This document shows positions 6,560-13,506 of a stretch of 14,343 bases of DNA, one piece after another (position 1 is the stretch's first letter; each line of letters begins with the position of its first letter). The position numbers and the translations under genes were made by a program. Source of the stretch: Ilumatobacteraceae bacterium (GTDB taxonomy: Bacteria > Actinomycetota > Acidimicrobiia > Acidimicrobiales > Ilumatobacteraceae); the NCBI GenBank assembly GCA_025456105.1, contig JALOLG010000006.1:1-14343 (forward strand), in the 5' to 3' direction. The notes beneath the pieces were generated by a model. The model did not search any database. It saw nothing but the letters and a program-made list of their open reading frames with translations, and was not told the origin of the DNA.

Positions 6560-7543
6560 GTGGAACGCCGCCCCGCCGTGCTCGCCGTGCTCGCGGCCGC
6601 GGTGCTGTTCGGCACCACCGGCACCGCGCTGTCGCTCGGTCCCGACGCCGCCACGCCGCTCGGGGCCGGCACGCTGCGCGGGCTGATCGGCGCCGTGACC
6701 CTGTGGGCGATCGCCCGATCGCTGCCGGCGTGGGACGAGGCGCGCCGCCACGCAGCCCTGATCGTCGTCGGTGGGGCCGGGGTCGCGCTGTACCAACCGG
6801 CGTTCTTCACCGGGGTGGAGCGCGCCGGCGTCGCGGTCGGGACCGTCGTCGCACTGGCGAGCGGGCCGGTGTTCGCGGCGGGCATCGAGGCGGCGGTCCT
6901 GCGTCGGCATCCGTCGCGCTCGTGGGTGCTCGCCACGTCGATCACGGTCGTGGGGGTGGCGATGCTCGTCGGCGGGGGTGGTGCCGACGCCGAGGTCGAG
7001 GCCGTGGGCATCGTGGCGGCCCTGGGCGCCGGCTTCGGGTACGCGGTCTACGCCGTCACCTCGAAGTCGCTGATCGAGCGAGGGGTCGACAGCACCCGGG
7101 CGCTGGCGTGGTCGTTCTCGGCGGGCACGCTCGTGCTCCTGCCGGTCCTGGCGGTCGAGCCGCTCGACAGGCTCGCCGAGCCGGGCGGCGTCGCGGTGGT
7201 CGTCTACCACGGTGTCGTCACCGTCGGCGTGGCCTACTGGCTCTACGGGCTCGGCCTGCGTGGCGTGCCGACCTCGACGGCCGTCACGCTCACGCTCGCC
7301 GAGCCGGTGACGGCCGCCCTGCTCGCCGTGCTCGTGCTCGACGAGCGGCTCGACCCGATCGGGTGGGTGGGGGTGGCCGTGGTCGTGACGGGCCTGCTGG
7401 TGCTCAGCCGGGCGGGGAGCGGCGAGCCCGACTCGGAGCCACCCGAGGGGCCTCGTTCGGCATCTTCGGGTACACCGGCGGCCACGGGGCGTCGGGGATC
7501 CCGTCGGCCAGGTCGTCCGCGAAGCGCTCCACCAATGGCGTGA
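6560..7543 (+). CDS. EamA/DMT-family transporter with an extra C-terminal tail
   Basis: The product (327 residues from GTG 6560) has about ten hydrophobic segments in two EamA repeats: AVLAVLAAAVLFGTTGTA at the start, LYQPAFFTGVERAGVAVGTV in the first repeat, and GFGYAVYAVTSKSLI to LTLAEPVTAALLAVLVLDE in the second. It is an inner-membrane carrier of the drug/metabolite superfamily; substrate unknown. Hydrophobic sequence ends at VVTGLLVLSRA (near residue 285); the remaining ~42 residues are Pro/Arg/Ser-rich and encoded antisense to the end of the LigD-like gene, so they are probably not a folded domain. GTG 6560 places the start just before helix 1; the in-frame ATG at 6506 would begin inside the pirin operator. 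A weak CACACT box ends 8 bases upstream. Confidence 0.85.
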   Translation: MERRPAVLAVLAAAVLFGTTGTALSLGPDAATPLGAGTLRGLIGAVTLWAIARSLPAWDEARRHAALIVVGGAGVALYQPAFFTGVERAGVAVGTVVALASGPVFAAGIEAAVLRRHPSRSWVLATSITVVGVAMLVGGGGADAEVEAVGIVAALGAGFGYAVYAVTSKSLIERGVDSTRALAWSFSAGTLVLLPVLAVEPLDRLAEPGGVAVVVYHGVVTVGVAYWLYGLGLRGVPTSTAVTLTLAEPVTAALLAVLVLDERLDPIGWVGVAVVVTGLLVLSRAGSGEPDSEPPEGPRSASSGTPAATGRRGSRRPGRPRSAPPMA

Positions 7544-8435
7544 TCGACTGCGGTTCGGTGTCCATGTCGAGCCACGGATCGCCGAGCCCGGCCAGGCGGG
7601 CCGGGACGGTCGCCATCGTGAGCGCCTCGGGATCGACCTCGGCGAGCTCGTCCCACGCGAACGGCGTCGACACCTGGGCGCCGACACGAGGCCGCACGCA
7701 CCAGGCGCCGAACACGTTCTTGTGCGGCGCGTTCTGGTTGAAGTCGACGAACACCCGGCGACCGCGCTCCTCCTTCCACCACTTGTCGGTGATCAGGTCG
7801 GGATGGCGGCGGGCCAGCTCGCGGGCGATCGTGATGCACGCACCGCGCACGGCGAACGAATCCCAGCCCGGTTCGACCCGCACGTACACGTGCAAGCCCT
7901 TGCTGCCGGTGGTCTTCGGGTAGCCGACGATGCCCAGCTCGTCGAGCAGCTCCCTCGTGCACGCGGCCGATTCGCGGACCATGTCGAACGTGACACCGGG
8001 GGAGGGGTCGAGGTCGATCCGCAGCTCGTCGGCGTCGTGCGGGGTCGACGCGCGGTACGGCCACACGTGCAGGCCGAGCACGCCCATGTTGGCGGCCCAC
8101 AGCACATGGGCGAGGTCGGCGATCACGAGTGCTCGCGACGGGGTGCCGTTGATGGTGGTGACCGTGGTGGTGTGCAGCCAGTCGGGTGCCGAGTCGGGGA
8201 TCCGCTTCTGGAAGAACGAGCTGCCGCGCACGCCGTCGGGATAGCGCTCGAGCAGCACCGGCCGGTCGAGCAGGGTGCGCATGATGGCGTCGCCGACGGC
8301 GACGTAGTAGCGGGCGAGGTCGAGCTTGGTCTCGCCCCGCTCGGGGAACATCACCTTGTGGGGGCTGGTGATCCGCACCGTGCGGCCGCCGACCTCGAGC
8401 TCCACCGGCTCGCCGTGCTCGTCGCGCGCCCCCAC
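7404..8435 (-). CDS. LigD-like primase-polymerase domain protein (stand-alone)
   Basis: The 343-residue product is a complete LigD-type archaeo-eukaryotic primase-polymerase domain with no ligase or phosphoesterase part. Catalytic features are DELRIDLDPSPG with Asp141 and Asp143, TGSKGLHVYV with Ser178 and His182, and RVFVDFNQNAPHK with the third carboxylate Asp231; LGLHVWP carries His123. These bind metal ions and the incoming nucleotide. It resembles the free-standing Prim-PolC proteins of mycobacteria, which fill short gaps in excision repair or act with Ku in end joining; no ku or ligase gene is present here, so the role is inferred. GTG 8435 is chosen because a TACGGT box ends 6 bases upstream; a start at 8486 would lie inside the upstream hairpin. 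The 3' end overlaps the convergent EamA gene by 140 bases. Confidence 0.92.
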   Translation of the reverse strand: MGARDEHGEPVELEVGGRTVRITSPHKVMFPERGETKLDLARYYVAVGDAIMRTLLDRPVLLERYPDGVRGSSFFQKRIPDSAPDWLHTTTVTTINGTPSRALVIADLAHVLWAANMGVLGLHVWPYRASTPHDADELRIDLDPSPGVTFDMVRESAACTRELLDELGIVGYPKTTGSKGLHVYVRVEPGWDSFAVRGACITIARELARRHPDLITDKWWKEERGRRVFVDFNQNAPHKNVFGAWCVRPRVGAQVSTPFAWDELAEVDPEALTMATVPARLAGLGDPWLDMDTEPQSITPLVERFADDLADGIPDAPWPPVYPKMPNEAPRVAPSRARRSPPG

Positions 8436-8441
8436 GCCCCG

Positions 8442-8447
8442 ACCGTA
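8442..8447 (-). promoter_or_regulatory. -10 box (TACGGT) of the LigD-like gene, leaderless type
   Basis: On the minus strand GGTACGGT is followed by six bases and GTG 8435. The distance matches transcription starting at the start codon itself. Confidence 0.55.
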
Positions 8448-8456
8448 CCCCGACCA

Positions 8457-8517
8457 CCCGAGTGCCACCGTCCGTCGGAGTGCCACCGGCGCGCACGTCG
8501 CGCCGGTGGCACTCGGG
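8457..8517. repeat. Intergenic hairpin with two competing left arms; possible terminator
   Basis: GAGTGCCACCGGCGCG (8478-8493) and its exact complement (8499-8514) form a 16-bp stem with a 5-base loop, directly behind the hydrolase stop at 8520. A second copy, CCCGAGTGCCACCG (8457-8470), is also an exact 14-base complement of 8504-8517, so two folds compete for one right arm. The 84-base gap holds this element plus the LigD-like promoter. No T-run is seen. Confidence 0.6.
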
Positions 8518-8519
8518 AC

Positions 8520-9602
8520 TCAGGCGGTGCCGAGGGCGCCGTCGAGGAACCGCACGACGCGACGCTCCCACTCCTCGGGTGCGGTGTCGAGGCCGTCGGT
8601 GTGACCGGCGCCCTCGACCTCCCACACCTCGACGCTCGACGGGGCCACCTCGGCCAATCGCTCCGCGACCTGTCCCTCCTCGGGCACGTCGCCGGCAGCG
8701 ATCAGCAGCACGGGGCGGGGTGCGGCATCGGCGACCGCGTCGGCGAGCGAGATCGGGTCGTCGGGGTCGGCGAACCACCGCACGAAGGCGTAGGTGAGCC
8801 GGTCGACCTGCTCCTGCAGCCAGCCACGGACGCCGTACTCCTCGGACAGCCACGCCTTGTCGGCCGCTGTGCGGCCCGTGGCCCCTTCGGCCACGACGGC
8901 GGCGATCCGCGGGTCGGCGGCGGCGGCGCCGATCGCCTCCTCACCCCCCATCGAGAGCCCCACCACGGCGATGCGGGTCGGGTCGACGTCGGGGCGGGTC
9001 CGCAGCAGGTCGACGGCAGCATCGATGTCGGCGTCACCGTTCCATCCCAGGTCCATCGCACGACCTTCGCTCTCACCATGGCCTCGCGCGTCCGTCATCA
9101 GCACGCCGTACCCGTTGCGGGCGAGCACGACGGCGTGGTCGAGGACGTCGGAGCGGTCGGATCCCGAGCCGTGTCGCAGCACCACCGCCGCACCGTTGGT
9201 GGACGGGACGTACCACCCGGTGAGCTCGACGCCGTCGGAGGCGCGCATCGTGACGTCGACTGCGTCGAGCCCGACGTCGGCCGGCGTCGTCTCGGGCGTC
9301 TCGCCCGGTGCGACGTTCGTGGCCGCGAGCGCGATCGACAGCGAGAACGTGAGCACGATCAGCAGCCCGATCCAGGGCACGAGCACGAGTCGCCACCAGC
9401 TGCGCAGGTTGCGCCAGGCCTGCGCGACCGAGATGCCGATCAGCGCCAGGCCGACGAGCAGGCACAGCACGGCGAACGCCGAGCCGACCGTGATCGCGCC
9501 GTCGACGAACCAGGGCACCCCGATGCCGAGCCCGATCGAGATGAGGACCCATCCGACGAGCCCGGTGCCGACGACCGTCGCAGCCGCCCGACCCGGTCCC
9601 AC
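8520..9602 (-). CDS. Membrane-anchored alpha/beta hydrolase
   Basis: The 360-residue product begins with three hydrophobic segments (about 8-30, 36-60 and 71-95), then an alpha/beta hydrolase domain. The nucleophile elbow is GLSMGG with Ser217, the oxyanion loop RHGSGSDR (143-150), TDARGHGES (170-178) is a typical family block, Asp305 (IAAGD) is the likely acid and His334 (GAGHTDG) the catalytic histidine. It is probably a serine esterase or peptidase-like hydrolase with its catalytic domain near the membrane; substrate unknown. The start GTG 9602 is chosen because TACGGT ends 6 bases upstream and the next residues lead straight into the first membrane helix. The gene begins 17 bases after dapD, so it may be read both from its own promoter and from the lysS-dapD transcript. 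Confidence 0.88.
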   Translation of the reverse strand: MGPGRAAATVVGTGLVGWVLISIGLGIGVPWFVDGAITVGSAFAVLCLLVGLALIGISVAQAWRNLRSWWRLVLVPWIGLLIVLTFSLSIALAATNVAPGETPETTPADVGLDAVDVTMRASDGVELTGWYVPSTNGAAVVLRHGSGSDRSDVLDHAVVLARNGYGVLMTDARGHGESEGRAMDLGWNGDADIDAAVDLLRTRPDVDPTRIAVVGLSMGGEEAIGAAAADPRIAAVVAEGATGRTAADKAWLSEEYGVRGWLQEQVDRLTYAFVRWFADPDDPISLADAVADAAPRPVLLIAAGDVPEEGQVAERLAEVAPSSVEVWEVEGAGHTDGLDTAPEEWERRVVRFLDGALGTA

Positions 9603-9608
9603 GTCGGC

Positions 9609-9614
9609 ACCGTA
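9609..9614 (-). promoter_or_regulatory. -10 box (TACGGT) of the hydrolase gene, leaderless type
   Basis: TACGGT sits in the 17-base gap between the dapD stop and GTG 9602, with 6 bases between box and start. The hexamer and spacing equal those before the LigD-like gene. Confidence 0.55.
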
Positions 9615-9619
9615 CCGGG

Positions 9620-10564
9620 TCAGTCGTTGGCGTGGAGGTCGGTGTTGAGGCCGCCCCAGTCGACCCGGCGGCGGCGGGCGACCACCTGGCCGGTCTGGCC
9701 GTCGCGGAGGAAGAGCAGCCCCGATGCGCCGCTCAGCTCGCGGGCCTTCACGACGCCGTCGGGCGACAGCACCGGTGTCGAGGCCGTGACGTAGAGGCCC
9801 GCCTCCACGACGCAGTCGTCGCCGAGGCTGATGCCGATGCCGCTGTTGGCGCCGAGCAGGCAGCGCTCGCCGATGGTGATCTGCTCGGTGCCACCGCCCG
9901 ACAACGTGCCCTGGATCGATGCGCCACCGCCGATGTCGGAGCCGTCGCCCACCACGACGCCGGCCGAGATGCGGCCCTCCACCATCGACGTGCCGAGCGT
10001 GCCGGCGTTGAAGTTCACGAACCCCTCGTGCATCACGGTCGTGCCCGGCGCCAGGTGAGCACCGAGGCGCACGCGGTCGGCATCCGCGATCCGCACGCCG
10101 GTCGGCACGACGTAATCGACCATGCGCGGGAACTTGTCGACGCCCCAGACGTTCAGCACCGCACCCGACTGGCGCACCCGCAGGCGCACGTCGTCGAGGT
10201 CGGCGACCGCGACCGGCCCGAGGTTGGTCCAAGCCACGTTCGTGAGGAGCCCGAACGCGCCGTCGAGGTTCACGGTGCGCGGTGCGGCGAGCCGGTGCGA
10301 CAGCAGGTGCAGGCGCAGGTAGACGTCGGCGGCCGAGGTGGGCGCGGCGTCGACGTCGACGCTCAGCCGGATCGGCCGGACGACCACGCCGCGCACGTCG
10401 TCGGCGCGCTCGCGCAGACCGAGCGAGGACTCGATCTCGTCGAGCTGCTCGGCCATCTCGTCGCCGCCGTACTCGCCCCAGCCGAGCCACCGGAACCACG
10501 CGTCGAGCGTGGAGCCGTCGCGCGCCTCCGTGGTGAGCCCGGCGCCCCAGGCCATTCGTGCCAT
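9620..10564 (-). CDS. dapD: 2,3,4,5-tetrahydropyridine-2,6-dicarboxylate N-succinyltransferase
   Basis: The 314-residue product is a DapD of the actinobacterial type, the length of the Mycobacterium tuberculosis enzyme. It transfers succinyl from succinyl-CoA to tetrahydrodipicolinate in the succinylase branch of diaminopimelate and lysine synthesis, as a cytoplasmic trimer. Residues 1-110 form the N-terminal domain; the left-handed beta-helix follows, with the conserved [12 protein letters not shown] block (178-189, whose Glu180 matches the proposed catalytic glutamate), [14 protein letters not shown] (212-225) and [21 protein letters not shown] (235-255). It overlaps the lysS stop as TGATG: ATG 10564 is used here, and the in-frame GTG 10567 is possible. 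Translation should be coupled to lysS, and no promoter lies between them. The hydrolase gene follows. Confidence 0.95.
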   Translation of the reverse strand: MARMAWGAGLTTEARDGSTLDAWFRWLGWGEYGGDEMAEQLDEIESSLGLRERADDVRGVVVRPIRLSVDVDAAPTSAADVYLRLHLLSHRLAAPRTVNLDGAFGLLTNVAWTNLGPVAVADLDDVRLRVRQSGAVLNVWGVDKFPRMVDYVVPTGVRIADADRVRLGAHLAPGTTVMHEGFVNFNAGTLGTSMVEGRISAGVVVGDGSDIGGGASIQGTLSGGGTEQITIGERCLLGANSGIGISLGDDCVVEAGLYVTASTPVLSPDGVVKARELSGASGLLFLRDGQTGQVVARRRRVDWGGLNTDLHAND

Positions 10565-12081
10565 CACCAGACCTCCGGTCGCAGCGTCGGGAACAGGATG
10601 ACCTCCTTGATGGAGTCGACTCCGGCGATCAGCATCGCCACGCGGTCGATGCCGACGCCGAGCCCGCCCGTGGGCGGCATGCCGTACTCGAGTGCGCGGA
10701 GGTAGTCCTCGTCGACCGTCGCCCGCTCGGCGTCGCCGGCGTCCTTGAACGCCTGCTCGTGCTCGAAGCGCACGCGCTGCTCGACGGGGTCGTTGAGCTC
10801 TGAGTAGCCGTTGGCGAGCTCACGGCCGTCGACGAACAGCTCGAAGCGCTCGGTGAGCAGCGGGTCGGTGCGATCGGTGCGGGCGAGCGGTGACACGTCG
10901 ACTGGGTGGCCGGTGACGAAGGTCGGCCGGACGAGCTGGTGCTCGGCCGTCGCCTCGAAGATCTCCTCCACGTACTTGCCCGGCGCCCAGTGGTCCTCGG
11001 GTCGGAGGCCGTGGCGCTCGGCGATGGCGCGCAGCCGCTCGATCGGCACTCGGGGGTGCACCTCCTCGCCGACCGCGTCCGAGGTGAGGTCGACCATGCG
11101 GTGGCGGGGCCACGGCTCGGCGAGGTCGACCTCCTGGCCGCGGATCGTGAGCAGCGTCGAGCCGGTGCAGTCGAGCGTGGCGGTGGTGATGAGCTCCTCG
11201 GTGATCGCCATCACGTCGGTGACGTCGGCGAACGCCTGGTACAGCTCCATCATCGTGAACTCGGGGTTGTGGCGGGTGGAGATCCCCTCGTTGCGGAAGA
11301 TCCGGCCGATCTCGAACACGCGCTCCATACCGCCCACGATGAGGCGCTTCAGGTGCAGCTCGAGCGCGATCCGCAGGTACAGCTGCATGTCGAGCGTGTG
11401 GTGGTGGGTGACGAACGGCCGGGCGTGTGCACCGCCGGCCTCCACGTGCAGCACCGGGGTCTCGACCTCGACGTAGCCGTGCCCGGCGAGGGTGCGGCGG
11501 ATGCTCGACACCAGCTCGTGACGCACCCGGAACACCCGGCGGGCCTCCTCGTTGACGATGAGGTCGGCGTAGCGCTGGCGGAACCGGGTGTCGACGTCGG
11601 TGAGGCCGCGCCACTTGTCGGGGAGCGGCCGGATCGCCTTGGCGAGCAGCGTGAGCCGCTCCACGCGCACCGACAGCTCACCGGTGCGCGTGGTCATCAC
11701 GGTCCCCTCGGCACCGAGCCAGTCGCCCAGGTCGAGGTCGCTGATCTGCTCGAACGCCTCGTCGCCCACGACGGCCTTGGAGATGAACAGCTGGATCTCG
11801 CCGTCGCGATCGCGCAGCTGGGCGAACACGAGCTTGCCGGTGTCGCGGCGCAGCATCATCCGGCCGGCCACCGTGACGCGGTGCTCGGTCTCGGTGCCGG
11901 GCTCGAGCGTGCCCCACTCGGCGCGCACCTCGGCCAGGGTGTGGGTGCGGTCGAACCGGTACGGGTAGGGCTCGACGCCGGCCGAGCGCAGCTCGCCCAC
12001 GTGCGCGAGCCGGCGAGCCTTCTCGGCGGCGAGGCCGCTCCCGCTCTCGCTCTCGCTCTCGGCATCGGGGGCGTCGGTCAC
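10564..12081 (-). CDS. lysS: Lysine-tRNA ligase, class II
   Basis: The 505-residue product matches bacterial class II LysS in length and order: an acidic Glu/Ser-rich extension (about 7-15), the anticodon-binding OB fold (about 65-145, with [20 protein letters not shown]), and the catalytic domain with motif 2 around [20 protein letters not shown] (261-280) and motif 3 [12 protein letters not shown] near the C-terminus, ending FPTLRPEVW. It charges tRNA-Lys with lysine in the cytoplasm. No amino-terminal membrane domain of the mycobacterial LysX kind is present. The start GTG 12081 is chosen because a TACCGT box ends 7 bases upstream, indicating a leaderless mRNA. It is first in an operon with dapD, and divergent from the M15 peptidase gene with only 62 bases between starts. 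Confidence 0.96.
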   Translation of the reverse strand: MTDAPDAESESESGSGLAAEKARRLAHVGELRSAGVEPYPYRFDRTHTLAEVRAEWGTLEPGTETEHRVTVAGRMMLRRDTGKLVFAQLRDRDGEIQLFISKAVVGDEAFEQISDLDLGDWLGAEGTVMTTRTGELSVRVERLTLLAKAIRPLPDKWRGLTDVDTRFRQRYADLIVNEEARRVFRVRHELVSSIRRTLAGHGYVEVETPVLHVEAGGAHARPFVTHHHTLDMQLYLRIALELHLKRLIVGGMERVFEIGRIFRNEGISTRHNPEFTMMELYQAFADVTDVMAITEELITTATLDCTGSTLLTIRGQEVDLAEPWPRHRMVDLTSDAVGEEVHPRVPIERLRAIAERHGLRPEDHWAPGKYVEEIFEATAEHQLVRPTFVTGHPVDVSPLARTDRTDPLLTERFELFVDGRELANGYSELNDPVEQRVRFEHEQAFKDAGDAERATVDEDYLRALEYGMPPTGGLGVGIDRVAMLIAGVDSIKEVILFPTLRPEVW

Positions 12082-12088
12082 CCGGGGG

Positions 12089-12094
12089 ACGGTA
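12089..12094 (-). promoter_or_regulatory. -10 box (TACCGT) of lysS, leaderless type
   Basis: GCTACCGTC on the minus strand, with 7 bases to GTG 12081. Same core as the aldolase and P450 promoters. Confidence 0.6.
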
Positions 12095-12128
12095 GCGGGG
12101 CGCCCTGACCGGCGCGACGTCCGATCCC

Positions 12129-12134
12129 TAGACT
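12129..12134 (+). promoter_or_regulatory. -10 box (TAGACT) of the M15 peptidase gene, leaderless type
   Basis: CCTAGACTCG with 9 bases to ATG 12144. The -10 boxes of this gene and lysS are 34 bases apart and point away from each other, so both -35 regions must fall in about 12095-12128 and probably overlap. Confidence 0.55.
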
Positions 12135-12143
12135 CGCCCCCTG

Positions 12144-13472
12144 ATGCGCACCGCTCTCGTCGCCGCCGCGCTCGTGGCCAGCGCCACGGTCGCCGTGGCG
12201 GCGCCGGCGGTGATCGACCGGCTCGACGGCCCGGCGACGGCCTCCACCAGCGCCGAGCGCCGCTTCCCGCCTCCCGGCGACGTCGTGGCGGTGAGCAACG
12301 TCGGCGAGCTGCAGGACGCCGTGCGCTTCGCCACGGTCGAGGCCGCCCGACGCGCCGGCGCGGCTGCTGGTGCGAGCCGCAGCGCCACCATCGGCTTCGC
12401 CCGCATCGTGCGCGGCGGCACCGTGGTGCAGGCCGCGCCGCCGGGGTGGCGGTACCCGTTCGTCGTGACGTCGATGGAGCGCGACGCGCTCATCGGGCTC
12501 GCCGGCTTCGACCTCGCGATGCAGCTCGGTGGTGACCGGGTCGCGATGGGGCAGACCACCGCCTCGCTCCGGGGGGCGCTGGCGGGTGACCGGATCGAGG
12601 CGTTCGCCGCCGACGGCTCGTCGCGCGTGCTCACCATCGCGGTCGTCGCTCCCGATTCGCAGGTGGGCGGCACCGAGCTGCTGATGGCCAACGACACGGC
12701 GTCGTGGCTCGGCCTCACCACGGACACCCGGATGGTGGTGTGGGCCATCCCCGACCGTGCGGCGCTCGATCGTGAGCTGGCGGGCCAGGGCCTCACCACA
12801 CGCCGCGAGACCCGCGTGAGCCGCAGCTGGGACCCACCCCGGGCCGACAGCACGCTCTCGACCGCCGAGACCAAGGTGCTGCTCGGCGAGTTCGCGTACC
12901 AGCTCACGGGCTCCGACTCGATCAACCAGGACGGCGGGTGGCAGGCGGCGAACCTGCCCTCGGGTCGGATCCTGCTGAGCAGCGCGATCCCGATCCGGGC
13001 GCGCTGCCACAACCGCATCAACGCCGATCTGCGTGCCGCCCTCGACGAGGTGGCGGCGGCGGGCCTCGCCGGCGCGATCGACGTCGCCAACGCGAACACC
13101 TACGGCGGCTGCCACAACCCGCGGTTCAACCGCATCCTGGGCGAGCTCGGCTTCCTCTCGCGGCACGCGTGGGGGCAGGCGCTCGACACGAACACCGTGA
13201 CCAACTGCCAGGGCTGCGTGCCGCGCATGGACTGCCGCGTGGTGCAGATCTTCCGCAAGCACAACTTCGCCTGGGGCGGCAACTTCCTGCGCCCTGACGG
13301 CATGCACTTCGAGTGGGTGGGCGAGCGGCGCGACCTCGTCACCACACCCGACCGCTACTGCTCGAACGTCCCGGGCTACCGGGAGTCGACCGAGCGGTTC
13401 GAGGCGCCGACGGGCGACACGCGCGCCGACCTGTTCGGTGTCGACGTGCTCGCCAGCGACGACGACCACTGA
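12144..13472 (+). CDS. Secreted M15-family peptidase (D-Ala-D-Ala carboxypeptidase-like) with an extra N-terminal domain
   Basis: The 442-residue product starts with a signal-like segment (TALVAAALVASATVAVAAPA, 3-22), so it is exported or anchored. The C-terminal part (about 280-405) carries the M15 zinc site: His341 and Asp348 in SRHAWGQALDTN, and His388 in GMHFEW. M15 enzymes cut D-Ala-D-Ala or other peptidoglycan crosslinks. All six cysteines (288, 323, 355, 358, 364, 406) lie in this part, three in an NCQGCVPRMDC insertion right after the zinc motif, suggesting up to three disulfides. Residues about 85-220 are a separate region (MGQTTASLRGALAGDRIEAF, LLMANDTASWLGL) that by pattern resembles the periplasmic core domain of MacB/FtsX permeases; this is tentative. 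ATG 12144 is chosen from the TAGACT box upstream. Confidence 0.85.
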   Translation: MRTALVAAALVASATVAVAAPAVIDRLDGPATASTSAERRFPPPGDVVAVSNVGELQDAVRFATVEAARRAGAAAGASRSATIGFARIVRGGTVVQAAPPGWRYPFVVTSMERDALIGLAGFDLAMQLGGDRVAMGQTTASLRGALAGDRIEAFAADGSSRVLTIAVVAPDSQVGGTELLMANDTASWLGLTTDTRMVVWAIPDRAALDRELAGQGLTTRRETRVSRSWDPPRADSTLSTAETKVLLGEFAYQLTGSDSINQDGGWQAANLPSGRILLSSAIPIRARCHNRINADLRAALDEVAAAGLAGAIDVANANTYGGCHNPRFNRILGELGFLSRHAWGQALDTNTVTNCQGCVPRMDCRVVQIFRKHNFAWGGNFLRPDGMHFEWVGERRDLVTTPDRYCSNVPGYRESTERFEAPTGDTRADLFGVDVLASDDDH

Positions 13473-13492
13473 CGGCTCGCTCGCTCGCCCCG

Positions 13493-13498
13493 TAGTGT
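13493..13498 (+). promoter_or_regulatory. -10 box (TAGTGT) of the LpdA-like gene, leaderless type
   Basis: CCGTAGTGTTCAG in the 34-base gap after the M15 stop, with 8 bases to GTG 13507. No Shine-Dalgarno sequence is present. Confidence 0.55.
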
Positions 13499-13506
13499 TC
13501 AGCGCC

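Noticed and set aside
7722..9794. A 690-residue open frame on the plus strand
   Set aside because: It lies antisense to the LigD-like and hydrolase genes, which have complete family motifs; its translation is His/Arg/Gly/Val-rich with no domain, typical of the complement of GC-rich genes.
10906..12108. 400-residue plus-strand frame opposite lysS
   Set aside because: lysS has all class II synthetase motifs; the opposite frame shows no recognisable domain and runs across the lysS start region.
13473..13506. Possible terminator after the M15 gene (GCTCGCTCGCTCG run)
   Set aside because: It is a short tandem GCTC repeat without a complementary arm; no hairpin can be drawn.
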